From assembly GCF_018500185.1 (NCBI RefSeq), contig NZ_JAHBGI010000010.1, positions 93,402 through 157,401 on the forward strand: a stretch of DNA of 64,000 nt, given 5' to 3'. Under the pieces are notes generated by a model, which did not search any database, was not told where the DNA came from, and saw nothing but the letters and a program-made list of their open reading frames with translations. Source of the stretch: Litoribacter ruber (lineage in GTDB: Bacteria > Bacteroidota > Bacteroidia > Cytophagales > Cyclobacteriaceae). The translations under genes and the position numbers were made by a program. Positions 42,528 to 52,171 of this stretch are shown piece after piece. Each line of letters begins with the position of its first letter. The stretch's first letter is position 1.

Positions 42528-43364
42528 TTACTTGCGTTTTATTTCCGTCAATACAGGGAAATGATCGGATGGATATTTTTTCCCATAATTGTCTGAAAGG
42601 GTACCGTGTCTGATAACTTCAAAATCATTAGTGATAAAAATGTAATCAATCCTGTTTTCAGGAAGCCTATCCCAATCGAAGGCATTGAAGGTGCCCTTCG
42701 GTCCAATGGAGTGGAATGGTGCCAAGTGATAGGTGTCCTTGAGCATGCCTGCCTCTTCCACAGTTTTGTATGCAGGGTTATCATCCGTCACATTCATATC
42801 CCCCATGAAGATCACGGGATGCTCAGCCGTGTTGATTTCTTGGATTTTCTCCATCACAAGCTTGCTGCTTTCCTCCCTTGCCTGCTGCCCTACGTGGTCA
42901 TAGTGGACGTTGAACACATAAAATTCGCCAAATTCCTCATGCTTAAATTTACCATAGGTGCATACCCGCGGCAATTGGGCGTCCCAACCTACAGATGGCT
43001 CATCAGGAGTTTCTGATAACCAAAATGTGTCTTCTTCCAAGAGTTCGAATTTATCCGGGTTATAAAAGATGGCAGAAAACTCGCCTTCCTCGTCACCTTT
43101 GTCCCGACCCACGCCGATATAGGGAAAGCCAAGTTCAGCCTGCATTTTTTCCAACTGGTGGTGCATCCCTTCCTGGGTGCCTATGATGTCCATTTGATGA
43201 AATTTGATCAGGTTTATAAGATGGGGAGCCCGATCCTCCCACATGTTGTCCTCATCAGTGGGGCTATCAAACCTGATGTTGTATGATGCAATATTGAGAG
43301 ACTGGGAAAAGCCCGAAATCGTGAGCGTAACAAATAGGACTAAAGTGGTTAAGGTTTTCATCAT
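42528..43364 (-). CDS. Endonuclease/exonuclease/phosphatase (EEP) fold hydrolase, exported
   Basis: 278 residues from the ATG at 43364, with signal peptide (ISGFSQ), NIASYNIRFDSP (metal Asn), IIGTQEGMHHQL (metal Glu), FVFNVHYDHVGQQAREESS, VIFMGDMNVTDDNPAYK and the final SDHFPVLTEI (catalytic Asp-His): the complete EEP/DNase I-like site. Exported members in PULs may act on phosphoesters, lipids or DNA. Substrate unknown. It is the last gene in the PUL's minus-strand run, 19 bases after FGE. A longer upstream extension overlapping FGE was rejected because the signal peptide starts at 43364. Confidence 0.88.
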   Translation of the reverse strand: MMKTLTTLVLFVTLTISGFSQSLNIASYNIRFDSPTDEDNMWEDRAPHLINLIKFHQMDIIGTQEGMHHQLEKMQAELGFPYIGVGRDKGDEEGEFSAIFYNPDKFELLEEDTFWLSETPDEPSVGWDAQLPRVCTYGKFKHEEFGEFYVFNVHYDHVGQQAREESSKLVMEKIQEINTAEHPVIFMGDMNVTDDNPAYKTVEEAGMLKDTYHLAPFHSIGPKGTFNAFDWDRLPENRIDYIFITNDFEVIRHGTLSDNYGKKYPSDHFPVLTEIKRK

Positions 43365-43383
43365 TATTTTTCGTTTTAGTTTT

Positions 43384-44403
43384 TCAATTATCGGCAACAC
43401 ATCTGAAGCCAATATGGGAGGCTCCCGAGTAGATGTCTTGGCCTGTTCTGGCAGTTGTTCTGTAGTTAGTGCAATAATTGTCTGCACAAAGGTACGAGCC
43501 TCCTTTGATAGTCTTTTCCTGTGCTTTGGGATTGTTGGGGTTGAAACATTTTGAAACCGTGGAGTCCAATGGCATCCTTTTTCCTGAAATTCTGGACAGT
43601 GTATATTCATCATACCAATCCGAGGTGAGTTCCCAAACATTTCCAATCATATCATAAAGCCCCCATCTGTTAGCGGGAAAACTTTTAACTGGTGAAGTGC
43701 CTGTGAAGCCGTCCTCAGCACTGTCGTGGCTCGGGAAATTCCCCTGGAAAGTGTTAGCCATAAACTGCCCGTCCACTTTAAGTTCATTCCCCCAAGGATA
43801 TTGGTCTGAGTTTTCAGCTTTAGCGGCGTATTCCCACTCCTTTTCGGTGGGTAGTCTTTTTCCGGCCCAATTGGCATAAGCCTGGGCATCTTCAAATGCA
43901 ATATGGACTACTGGGTGATCCCATTTCCCCTCCAGATTACTGGCGGGCCCTTCAGGTTGTTTCCAGTGCGCTCCAGGTATCAATTTCCACCAAACCTGGT
44001 GGTTTCGTAAATTTACGGGATGGGAGGGAGGAGTAAAAACCAACGATCCTGCCACCAAAAGGGAGTCAGCAGGCTTTGGCGTACCCTGTGGAAGCTGTTT
44101 TTGCAGTTTTTCCCAGTTAACATCCCTTTCTGCCACGGTCACATACCCCGTTTTTCTTACAAATTCTTCGAATTGTGCATTGGTGACTTCCGTTTCGTCC
44201 ATCCAAAAACTGTTTACGGTAGATTTAACGGCTGGCCTTTCCCGATGAGCTGTCCACCTATCATTCGTTCCCATGTAAAATTCCCCACCTTCAATGAAAA
44301 CCATCCCTTCTGTTGAAAACCCCCAATTGAGATTTTCGCCACTTTTCCTTTCCGAACAGGAAAGAATGATTAGCAGTAACAGGCTTAAGGTGGAATGTTT
44401 CAT
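43384..44403 (-). CDS. Formylglycine-generating enzyme (sulfatase-activating), lipoprotein
   Basis: Oxidises the active-site cysteine of sulfatases to formylglycine with O2 and copper. 339 residues: lipobox IILSC at the N-terminus, FGE fold with MVFIEGGEFYMGTND, FWMDETEVTNAQFEEFV, KRLPTEKEWEYAAKA, GNVWELTSDWYD, and GGSYLCADNYCTNYR, which holds both copper-ligand cysteines (Cys306 and Cys311, spacing as in human FGE Cys336/Cys341), then GFRCVAD. The cysteine pair distinguishes a true FGE from the many inactive FGE-fold proteins. It would mature the Cys-type sulfatase at 48563. A terminator (44412-44447) separates it from the upstream GH3 gene. Confidence 0.93.
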   Translation of the reverse strand: MKHSTLSLLLLIILSCSERKSGENLNWGFSTEGMVFIEGGEFYMGTNDRWTAHRERPAVKSTVNSFWMDETEVTNAQFEEFVRKTGYVTVAERDVNWEKLQKQLPQGTPKPADSLLVAGSLVFTPPSHPVNLRNHQVWWKLIPGAHWKQPEGPASNLEGKWDHPVVHIAFEDAQAYANWAGKRLPTEKEWEYAAKAENSDQYPWGNELKVDGQFMANTFQGNFPSHDSAEDGFTGTSPVKSFPANRWGLYDMIGNVWELTSDWYDEYTLSRISGKRMPLDSTVSKCFNPNNPKAQEKTIKGGSYLCADNYCTNYRTTARTGQDIYSGASHIGFRCVADN

Positions 44404-44404
44404 A

Positions 44405-44448
44405 ATAAAAAAAGCTTGGACTGGTAGTTACCTGCCAATCCAAGCTTG
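44405..44448 (-). terminator. Terminator after the GH3 gene
   Basis: On the minus strand AAGCTTGGA/TCCAAGCTT (44439-44447 and 44412-44420) forms the stem, followed by seven Ts. It starts six bases after the GH3 stop and probably ends the SusC-to-GH3 transcript, leaving FGE-EEP on partial readthrough or their own promoter. Confidence 0.75.
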
Positions 44449-44453
44449 TTGTG

Positions 44454-46736
44454 TTATTCTTCCCAAGTGATCATTTTGGATTTTACATCTCTGGAGTTGC
44501 CCCCTACCATAATCTGGAATTCTCCTGGTTCCCAAATATGCTCAATTTCGTTGTTGTAAAACTTGAGGTCTTCGGTTGTTAGTTCAAAAGTAACCGTTTT
44601 GGTTTCTCCGGCTGCAAGCTGGATTTTTTCGAAGCCTTTCAACTCTTTAACCGGTCTGGTGATGGAAGCCACCATGTCACGAATATAAAGCTGGACCACC
44701 TCTGCGCCATCATACTCGCCACTATTGGTCACATCAATAGTGATTTCCAAGGTTTCATTACCTTGAAGGGAGGTTTTGCTCAGATTGATGTCCCCGTATT
44801 CAAATGTAGTGTAGCTAAGTCCAAAGCCGAATGGATAAAGTGGCTCATTGCTTACATCCAAATAATTGGAGCGGAATTTCTGAAACCATTCACCTTCTCC
44901 CAAAGGCCTGCCGGTATTTTTGTGGTTATAATAAATGGGCACTTGACCTACATTTTGTGGGAAAGTTGCGGTAAGTTTTCCAGAAGGATTCACATCTCCA
45001 AACAAGGCGTCCGAGATGGCATCGCCAGCCTCACTTCCTGCAAACCAAACGTTCAGGATGGCAGGAACATTTTCTTCTTCCCATTTGATAGCAAGTGGTC
45101 TACCTGTAAACAACACCATTACTACTGGTTTTCCGGTGCCCTTAAGGGCTTTGAGCAGCTCTCTTTGGTTTTTTTGCAGCTCAATGTTAGTCATACTGGA
45201 TGCCTCACCGCTCATTTCGGCAGATTCTCCCATAGCAGCGATGATCACATCAGCGTCTTTGGAGATTTCTAGAGCTTCAGCTATCAAGTTCTCGTCAGGC
45301 CTTGGATCTCTTTCGGTATCTTTGCCAAATATGCTGATTCTGGATTCCAACAGGGAGTCCACGGCCACATTGGCTCCTCTTGCGGTCACAATTTCGGCCT
45401 GGTCACCCAAAGCGTTTTTCAAACCGTCAAGCAAGGAAACTGATTCATCGTGTCTTCCTGCCACACTCCAGGTTCCTGTCATGTTTTTGCGGTTGTCGGC
45501 CATTGGGCCCACCAAGGCGATTTTCCCTTCTTTTTTCAAAGGAAGTAGATTGTCTTCGTTTTTAAGCAAAACAAATGTTTGCGATGCCAACTCTCTGGAG
45601 ATCTGTCTTTTTTCTGGGGTAAACACCTCGGATTTGGCTCTCTCAGGATCGCTGTATCGATAAGGGTCGTCAAATAATCCCAGTCTAAACTTGGCGATTA
45701 GGATCAATCGGGCAGCGTTGTCAATTTGCTCTTGGGTAACTTTTCCCTCTTCAAGTGATTTTTCCAAAGTAGTCAGGAAGCCTTCACCCACCATATCCAT
45801 TTCAACTCCGGCATTGAGGGCCATCGCCGACACAGTCTGGAGGTCTCCCATGCCATGATCGATCATCTCATTGATGGCTGTATAATCGGTCACGACGAAG
45901 CCATCAAAGCCCCATTGGTTTCTCAACACCTCTGTCATGAGCCATTTGTTGCCACTTGCAGGAATACCGTCCACATCATTGAAGGCGGTCATTACCGAAC
46001 CCACACCAGCTTCAATGGCTGCTTTATAAGGTGGGAAATACTCGTTGTACATCTTTTGGCGGCTCATATCCACAGAGTGATAATCTCTTCCTGCCTCGGG
46101 AGCTCCATATAGGGCAAAATGTTTAACTGTTGCCATGATGGTCTGGGGGTCGGATAGGTCATCGCCTTGATAGCCTTTGACCATGGCCTTGGCAATCTTG
46201 GACCCCAAGTACGGATCCTCGCCGCTGCCTTCCGAAACCCTGCCCCAACGTGGGTCGCGAGAGATGTCGGTCATAGGGGAAAATGTCCAGCTGATTCCAT
46301 CCGCACTTGCCTCCTCTGCGGCAATCCGTGCTGTTTTTTCGATCAAACCCATATCCCAGCTACTTGAAATACCCAATGGGATTGGGAAAACTGTCTCATA
46401 TCCGTGGATAACATCCATTCCAAAAAGCAATGGAATCTTCAGGCGGCTTTCTTCCATGGCGACCCGCTGCACATCCCTGATCTTTTCGGCACCCTTCAGG
46501 TTAAAAAGACCACCAACTTTCCCATCCTTGATTTTTTCGGCAATGTTGGCACTTTCAGCCTGTCCGGTGGTGATGTCCCCCGCAGCTGGAAGATTGAGTT
46601 GCCCGATTTTCTCCTCAAGGGTCATCAGGGCCAGCACAGAATCAGCCTTTCGTGTGTATTCATCCTGAGCTTGCGCCGTCCCCAAGGCTACCCCCAGGGA
46701 TAGCACTCCAAGGAACAGTTTTTTGTTCATTTTCAT
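44454..46736 (-). CDS. bglX: Glycoside hydrolase family 3, BglX-like beta-glucosidase
   Basis: 760 residues, signal peptide ending AQAQ (24). The GH3 N-terminal barrel has LLFGMDVIHGYETVFPIPLG, SPMTDISRDPRWGR, VKHFALYG (about 205), and the nucleophile Asp284 in FVVTDYTAINE. The C-terminal domain provides the general acid (GESAEMSGEASSM region), followed by an FnIII-like domain (from about 650, ENVPAILNVWF precedes it). Removes terminal beta-linked glucose or related sugars in the periplasm. In Bacteroides a related GH3 next to PF10091 genes acts on sophoro-oligosaccharides. Whether this one does cannot be told. Last gene before the terminator. Confidence 0.95.
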   Translation of the reverse strand: MKMNKKLFLGVLSLGVALGTAQAQDEYTRKADSVLALMTLEEKIGQLNLPAAGDITTGQAESANIAEKIKDGKVGGLFNLKGAEKIRDVQRVAMEESRLKIPLLFGMDVIHGYETVFPIPLGISSSWDMGLIEKTARIAAEEASADGISWTFSPMTDISRDPRWGRVSEGSGEDPYLGSKIAKAMVKGYQGDDLSDPQTIMATVKHFALYGAPEAGRDYHSVDMSRQKMYNEYFPPYKAAIEAGVGSVMTAFNDVDGIPASGNKWLMTEVLRNQWGFDGFVVTDYTAINEMIDHGMGDLQTVSAMALNAGVEMDMVGEGFLTTLEKSLEEGKVTQEQIDNAARLILIAKFRLGLFDDPYRYSDPERAKSEVFTPEKRQISRELASQTFVLLKNEDNLLPLKKEGKIALVGPMADNRKNMTGTWSVAGRHDESVSLLDGLKNALGDQAEIVTARGANVAVDSLLESRISIFGKDTERDPRPDENLIAEALEISKDADVIIAAMGESAEMSGEASSMTNIELQKNQRELLKALKGTGKPVVMVLFTGRPLAIKWEEENVPAILNVWFAGSEAGDAISDALFGDVNPSGKLTATFPQNVGQVPIYYNHKNTGRPLGEGEWFQKFRSNYLDVSNEPLYPFGFGLSYTTFEYGDINLSKTSLQGNETLEITIDVTNSGEYDGAEVVQLYIRDMVASITRPVKELKGFEKIQLAAGETKTVTFELTTEDLKFYNNEIEHIWEPGEFQIMVGGNSRDVKSKMITWEE

Positions 46737-46782
46737 GTTAATAGATTTAATAGGTATATTAAAAATGCATACATAAAGATAA

Positions 46783-48531
46783 TTAGTTTACCTCAATTAT
46801 TTCTGTTCTTTCGGACACTCCATTCTCATTGAAGGCCTCGATGGTGAAATAATACTTTTGGTCGACTGTGAGGCTTTTCATCAACAACTCATCGTCTTCA
46901 TAGATCAACCAAGAATTATAAAGCTTGTCCGGTGCTATACCCCAAAGGATATTGTAACCTTGCGCGCCATCTTTTTTGTCCCAAGTGATCATCGCGTCCC
47001 TACGGTCGTCTTGTCTCTCCACCTGAAACGACTCAACTCTTGATGGGGCTTGCCCCTCTCCAAGTCCAAATACCCTCAAGCCGGATATGGCCAGGTGGGG
47101 GGTAGGGACGTGAATGTTTTTGTAACGAATATACCTCACCTTTTCAGGCTCGGCCAACTCCACATAATCGTTTGGGACATCCCTAAAGCTATTTTTACGA
47201 TCTACCAGGGTTTTCCAAGAATTGGCATCCTCTGATCCCTCTATTTCATATCGGTGGAATAGTCCTGGGATTCTGCCATACATATCAGACTCATGGTCAT
47301 GAAAGTTGACCTGAATGGCGTGGACGGTTGAAGGGCTTTTCAGGTCTATCTCCACCCATTGCTGATCGTCGGCATTTTCTGCCAACCAAAAAGTCTTTAC
47401 TTCCTCATCCACAAGTTTGCCGGCATAGTGGTCATCCACTTGGCTGGAGGATTTCGTGGGCTTTTTGTAAGAAAGCAACATCCAGCCTGCAAATTCCCCT
47501 TTTTTGCCCGGTGTGGCTGGTGCAAAATGGGGGTAATCCCCGAAGTAATTATCCATGTACATCAAGCCGTCTTCGTCAAAAAACGTCGGAGACATGCTAA
47601 CCCTACGTTCCCAGCCCACAGTCACGGCCACAGCCATGCTGGCAAAATGCCAATATGCCCCGCCTGGACCCACTACCGTACTGCCGTGACCGGCCCCGTT
47701 CATAAATCCACCAGGTTTATAGGAAACCGGATTGTTTGGGGCGTACTCATAGGGGCCTAATGGGGAGTCAGCCACATAAACACCATCTCCATACACATTA
47801 AATTCAGTGCCTGGAGCGGCATATTGCATGTAGTATTTGCCATCATGCTTGGTCAGCCACGGCCCCTCGATATAGCCGCCAAGCTCCGTGTCAGAATGGT
47901 TTTCCCCAAATCTTTCCCAGCCGTGCTTTTCCTCATTTAGGTTAAATAATTCGTATGTCTCTTCTGAAGGGCGAAAGCGGAGATTCTTGTCAAGCGTTTT
48001 TGCGCGAATGGGATATTTATTGGAGGACCCCCAAAACACATAGGCTTGGTCGTCATCGTCAATAAAGATGTGGGGATCTTGCAGACTATTTATAATGCCA
48101 GGAACAGCCTTCCAATCACCTTTTTTAGGGTTGTCTGTATACAGTACACTCATATGTCCAGAGGGATTGCCTGCCACATATAAAACGGAGTCCTTATAAT
48201 TATGGGCCGTAGGGGCGTTGGAGCCTTCAAAATACCATTTCTCAGGTTCAATAAAAGTCCAATTCTGCAAGTCGGTAGAGTGCCAATATCCCATCGAGCG
48301 GGTCACAAACATGTAATATTCCCCTCTAAATTCCACCACGGCCGGATCCGCACCTGACCGATAGGACATGTCCTTGTGGGAATTGTATATCATATAAGTG
48401 TAATCAAGGTTTACCGGATTACAGTAAGTGCTCATGTGGGTAGTCTGGGCCTTAGTAACCGCAAAGCTTAGCAGTACAAGGACTAGACTACAAATGCCTT
48501 TTAAATTGAAAGTAGGTGATAGGTGAATCAT
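46783..48531 (-). CDS. GH43-type five-bladed propeller hydrolase with discoidin and FnIII domains
   Basis: 582 residues, signal peptide (ends VTKAQ). Catalytic propeller about 40-360: SGADPAVVEF (general base Asp), LQDPHIFID (pKa-modulating Asp) and GGYIEGPWL (general acid Glu). Residues about 370-490 form an F5/8 type C (discoidin) domain and 495-582 an FnIII-like domain, both probably carbohydrate-binding or spacing modules. Family members release arabinose, xylose or galactose. Subfamily specificity cannot be read here. Lies between the sulfatase and GH3 in the PUL. Confidence 0.85.
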   Translation of the reverse strand: MIHLSPTFNLKGICSLVLVLLSFAVTKAQTTHMSTYCNPVNLDYTYMIYNSHKDMSYRSGADPAVVEFRGEYYMFVTRSMGYWHSTDLQNWTFIEPEKWYFEGSNAPTAHNYKDSVLYVAGNPSGHMSVLYTDNPKKGDWKAVPGIINSLQDPHIFIDDDDQAYVFWGSSNKYPIRAKTLDKNLRFRPSEETYELFNLNEEKHGWERFGENHSDTELGGYIEGPWLTKHDGKYYMQYAAPGTEFNVYGDGVYVADSPLGPYEYAPNNPVSYKPGGFMNGAGHGSTVVGPGGAYWHFASMAVAVTVGWERRVSMSPTFFDEDGLMYMDNYFGDYPHFAPATPGKKGEFAGWMLLSYKKPTKSSSQVDDHYAGKLVDEEVKTFWLAENADDQQWVEIDLKSPSTVHAIQVNFHDHESDMYGRIPGLFHRYEIEGSEDANSWKTLVDRKNSFRDVPNDYVELAEPEKVRYIRYKNIHVPTPHLAISGLRVFGLGEGQAPSRVESFQVERQDDRRDAMITWDKKDGAQGYNILWGIAPDKLYNSWLIYEDDELLMKSLTVDQKYYFTIEAFNENGVSERTEIIEVN

Positions 48532-48562
48532 GGTAATTGTATTTTAATTGCTAAATAAAGGG

Positions 48563-50137
48563 TCACCGGTGGTCCTCGGGTACCTCATACTTATCCTGAA
48601 GAGCCCTGAGCTCGTGGGTCATTCGATCGGTAATTTCCTCTGTACCTTCTAAGCCATAAATGTTATTCATTTCGGTAGGGTCTTTTTCCAGGTCAAACAA
48701 TTCCCATTTATCCTCCTCATAGAAATAAATAAGTTTATGTCGTTCATCGCGAACACCGTAATGCTTTCTCACGCTATGAAAGCCGGGGAACTCATAATAA
48801 TGATAGTAGAGCGACTGGCGCCAATCCTCAGGAGTGGAGTTTTCAAGTAGCGGCCTGAAGGATTCCCCCTGCATGTCATCGGGAATCTGCAAGCCTACAT
48901 AATCAAGGAATGTAGGGGCAAAATCTATATTCTGCGTCAAATTGCTGACTTGTAGGCCTTCTCCAATGTAACCGGGATAGCGGATCATCAGAGGCATCAA
49001 CATTGACTCTTCGTACATGAAGCGCTTGTCAAACCAACCATGCTCGCCCAAATAGAAACCCTGATCAGAAGTGTACACCACCAAGGTATTTTCCGAGAGT
49101 CCATTTTCATCCAAATAATCCAATATCTCACCCACGCTTTCATCCACAGACTTGATCACGGCAAGATAATCCTGCATGTACCGTTGGAATTTCCATTTGG
49201 CAATTGCAACTGAATCGGCTGGGTCCAGCTCAAAATAGCTTTCGTTCTTTTTGTGGTAGGCCTTCCAGAAGGTTTCTTTTTCCTCATCCGTCATCCTGCC
49301 CATAAAAACATGTGGCCAAGGGTCATAGCGGAGACTATCCACCCCTTTTTCAGTGCTCAGCTTTAAGTTATGCCCCTCGAACATGTCCCTATAAATGTTC
49401 ATTTCCTGCTGAGAAGCGGCATACCTTCCCTCGTAATCATCAAAATAATTGTCTGGCATGGGAAATTCAGTGTCATCATATAAGTGATAATGCCTTTCTG
49501 CAGGCACCCAATTTCGGTGGGGCGCCTTGTGGTGCATCATGAGGTAAAATGGCTTTTCTGGATCCCGCTTATCAAGCCAATCCTTGGTCATGTCTGTAAT
49601 CAAGTCGGTCACATAACCGAATTTTTGGGTAGTGTCTTGTATAGTGATAAAATCGGGATTGTTGTATTCCCCTTGGTCATGCAATATTTCCCAATGGTCA
49701 AAACCGGTAGGCTCTGATACCAGGTGCCACTTGCCAATTATGGCCGTCTGGTACCCGTTCTTTCCCAAAATTTTGGGCAAAGTTTGCTGGGTGCCATCAA
49801 AGCCAATGTTGGTATTTCTCATAAAACCATTTTTATGGCTATGCTTTCCGGTCAAAACGGTGGCTCGGCTGGGTCCACAGATAGAATTCCCGCAAAAGTT
49901 GGAAGTAAACAGTGCTCCCGAGGAGGCAATACGGTCGATGTTAGGAGTGGGGGCAAGTTGGGAAAGTGGGTGCCCATAAGCACTGATCGCCTGCAGGGCA
50001 TGGTCATCGGTCATGATGAAGAGGATGTTGGGTTTAGATTCCACCACTTTTTCATCCATGCTACAGGATGAAAAGCCCAGTGCAAACCAAAGCATCAGCA
50101 ATATGAAGGAATAGCCTCGAGTCATTTCAGTATTCAT
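48563..50137 (-). CDS. Type I (formylglycine-dependent) sulfatase, lipoprotein
   Basis: 524 residues with lipobox GFSSC (Cys25), NILFIMTDDHALQAISAYG (metal Asp pair about 44-45), the formylglycine signature C87-G-P-S-R in NSICGPSRATVLTGKHSHKNG, HKAPHRNW and YTSDQGFYLGEHGWFDKRFMYE (second metal set). Overall it resembles S1 enzymes that act on glucosamine or related sugar sulfates. Substrate assignment is uncertain. It needs Cys87 converted to formylglycine, and the FGE gene four genes downstream provides this. Starts six bases before the end of a PF10091 gene in the same operon. An internal ATG at Met5 is an alternative start. Confidence 0.93.
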   Translation of the reverse strand: MNTEMTRGYSFILLMLWFALGFSSCSMDEKVVESKPNILFIMTDDHALQAISAYGHPLSQLAPTPNIDRIASSGALFTSNFCGNSICGPSRATVLTGKHSHKNGFMRNTNIGFDGTQQTLPKILGKNGYQTAIIGKWHLVSEPTGFDHWEILHDQGEYNNPDFITIQDTTQKFGYVTDLITDMTKDWLDKRDPEKPFYLMMHHKAPHRNWVPAERHYHLYDDTEFPMPDNYFDDYEGRYAASQQEMNIYRDMFEGHNLKLSTEKGVDSLRYDPWPHVFMGRMTDEEKETFWKAYHKKNESYFELDPADSVAIAKWKFQRYMQDYLAVIKSVDESVGEILDYLDENGLSENTLVVYTSDQGFYLGEHGWFDKRFMYEESMLMPLMIRYPGYIGEGLQVSNLTQNIDFAPTFLDYVGLQIPDDMQGESFRPLLENSTPEDWRQSLYYHYYEFPGFHSVRKHYGVRDERHKLIYFYEEDKWELFDLEKDPTEMNNIYGLEGTEEITDRMTHELRALQDKYEVPEDHR

Positions 50138-50143
50138 TTGTCT

Positions 50144-52102
50144 TTAATAATTAAACTGGAGCTTGTTCAGCCCATTTCGGACTTCATTATTCTGCATGAA
50201 AAGGTCCCATAGCAAACCCGTCCTATGATTCTCAATCATCAGCAATATCGGCCCCTGGTCAATAGCCAAATAAGAATCCGCATACCACTCTTCTGTAGGG
50301 TTAAAGGCATCATGAAACCCATATTCTCCCCAAAGCCTGTCACCCAGGGTATAGTAGAAGAATTTAAGAGCTTCCATGGATTCCTCTGGTGTATAGGGGA
50401 ATGAGGATAACGCGGCAGTTGGGGTGATTACCCCAAGGTCATTTCGGGGGGAATGTGCCGAATATCCCAAATGGTTATCACTGGCAGTCAGACCCCAGCT
50501 GTTTTCTCCATATCCCACAAATCCTGAAGGATTGTCAATGCAATAAGCTCTATTAATCAAGGTGTGGTTGACACTTTGTTCCCAATAGTTGGCGTATTGG
50601 TCCTGAAGATTTCGTGGGTCAAGACCTAGAAAGCTGTAATGGGAAAAGAACATGGGGCCACCATAATCTTCACCAAGCGGAAGAGGGATATCATAGAATG
50701 CCCCACCGTTCACCATGTTTCCGCTTCTGGCCCAGCCGTTGTCATACACACTTTTTTCTATGCTGTGGGTAGGGGAGGCAGCAGCAAGCACATAGGTGAT
50801 CAGGCATTCGTTATAACCTTGAATCGGCAGGTTCATCGCCCATTGTTGATCGGGCGAGTAGTGCCAAAACAGGACGTCCTGACCACCTCGGGTGTACCAG
50901 TCCCATTCGACTTCCCGCCAGAGTTGGGTGATTTTTTCACTTATTGCCCGCTCTCTCGGCTGACTTTCATCTAAATAGGCCTGCACGGTAAGGAGGCCTT
51001 GGATCATAAATGCCGTTTCAACCAAATCTCCGCCGTTATCAGAGGTGCTGAAAGGAATGACCGATCCATCATTTCCATTAAGCCAATGGGGCCAAACGCC
51101 GTAAAATCTGTCGGCGGCATCAAGAAAATCTACAATTTTCTCCCAGCGCTCCACCGCTTCATTTCTGGTGATAAAGTTTCTTTCTACGCCAACTATTATA
51201 GCCATCACGCCAAAACCTGAACCTCCGATTGTCACCAGGTTGCCGGAAGTGTTTCGCTCACGGGCTAACCCGCTGTTTTCATGGGCAAAATCCCAGAAAT
51301 AGCGGAAGGTGTGTTCCTGCACTTTGGTCAATAATTCCTCATCCGGAATAAGCGGAAACTTGGGCGTTTCATCCACTTGGGTGAAAAACGTTCTGGATGT
51401 GCCAGCAAAGCTTTCGCCCTCCGCGCCTTGTAGGGCTTCACTTACTGAAATTTCATACCTAGCAAGGTATTCCAAACTTCCAGTGGAAGTAATGATTACT
51501 TTGGTGTCATTTTCCTCGAAGGCAAAGTTCAAGTCAGGTCCAGAACTTGATGAAAGCCGAACTGCTTGCTGGATGGATTCACGGTTGATAGGGTGGGAAA
51601 AATTCAATGTGAATTGAGGTTCCAAGGGTACGTTTACAATCCTACCAGACCGCAATTCTTCAGAATTTTCAATGGTGAAACTTTGTAAAGTAAGGTCGCC
51701 AATTTGAGTTTTGAAACTCACATTCGTGGCAGAAAAAGCATTTCCTCCTGCCCCTTTGAGCTGATCGGTAATTTGGATACGGTAAACGGTGTTATTTCTT
51801 AAAGCCCCTGAGGCATAAATGATAACAGTCCTGTTTTGATTTACAAGATTGGTGTTGATGTTAATAGGGTCTTCAGTACCAACTAAGGCAATGCCTGCTG
51901 AAATGGAAGCTGGATCCAAGGGTTGGGAAAAATCCAGGGTGATCGGGCGATCTAGTGGTAAGTTTTCGGAAATCGGTTCTGACAGACTGATTTCGTCATC
52001 CCCTACGCTTGCATTCAAAAGTTGCAATGCTGCAATGTCAGGTTCGATCTGATTGCAGGCAATGATTAATAAAAGTAGGAAATAAGGTAGGTAGGTTTTC
52101 AT
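50144..52102 (-). CDS. PF10091 glucoamylase-like (GH144-type) lipoprotein with two SbsA-type Ig domains
   Basis: 652 residues from the ATG at 52102. Lipobox LLIIAC, then two Big_5-like domains in tandem (about 30-130 and 135-240; each has a PxxxTLDFSQPLDP or PQFTLNFSHPIN motif and ends in an FKTQ or FFTQ strand). The catalytic domain (from about 255) has FRYFWDFAHENSGLARERN, GGSGFGVMAIIVGVERNFIT, WPHWLNGNDGS, QDVLFWHYSP and the C-terminal LAIDQGPILLMIENHRTG. PF10091 includes GH144 endo-beta-1,2-glucanases. The specificity here is open. An upstream ATG at 52156 adds a basic stretch before the signal peptide and was rejected. Closely related to the protein at 58159. Confidence 0.87.
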   Translation of the reverse strand: MKTYLPYFLLLLIIACNQIEPDIAALQLLNASVGDDEISLSEPISENLPLDRPITLDFSQPLDPASISAGIALVGTEDPININTNLVNQNRTVIIYASGALRNNTVYRIQITDQLKGAGGNAFSATNVSFKTQIGDLTLQSFTIENSEELRSGRIVNVPLEPQFTLNFSHPINRESIQQAVRLSSSSGPDLNFAFEENDTKVIITSTGSLEYLARYEISVSEALQGAEGESFAGTSRTFFTQVDETPKFPLIPDEELLTKVQEHTFRYFWDFAHENSGLARERNTSGNLVTIGGSGFGVMAIIVGVERNFITRNEAVERWEKIVDFLDAADRFYGVWPHWLNGNDGSVIPFSTSDNGGDLVETAFMIQGLLTVQAYLDESQPRERAISEKITQLWREVEWDWYTRGGQDVLFWHYSPDQQWAMNLPIQGYNECLITYVLAAASPTHSIEKSVYDNGWARSGNMVNGGAFYDIPLPLGEDYGGPMFFSHYSFLGLDPRNLQDQYANYWEQSVNHTLINRAYCIDNPSGFVGYGENSWGLTASDNHLGYSAHSPRNDLGVITPTAALSSFPYTPEESMEALKFFYYTLGDRLWGEYGFHDAFNPTEEWYADSYLAIDQGPILLMIENHRTGLLWDLFMQNNEVRNGLNKLQFNY

Positions 52103-52171
52103 CTTCAAAAGGGAAAAGTAAGGGCCTGCTTTTCGGCAAGCCCTTATCATTTTCAATTATTAGGAAATCTA

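Noticed and set aside
42606..43016. 136-codon open frame antisense to the EEP hydrolase, and similar long antisense frames throughout
   Set aside because: They are shadows of genes with clear domains and signal peptides, with no ribosome-binding or family evidence of their own.
43365..43646. 94-residue N-terminal extension of the EEP hydrolase
   Set aside because: It lies in another frame of the FGE gene, and a clean signal peptide begins at 43364.
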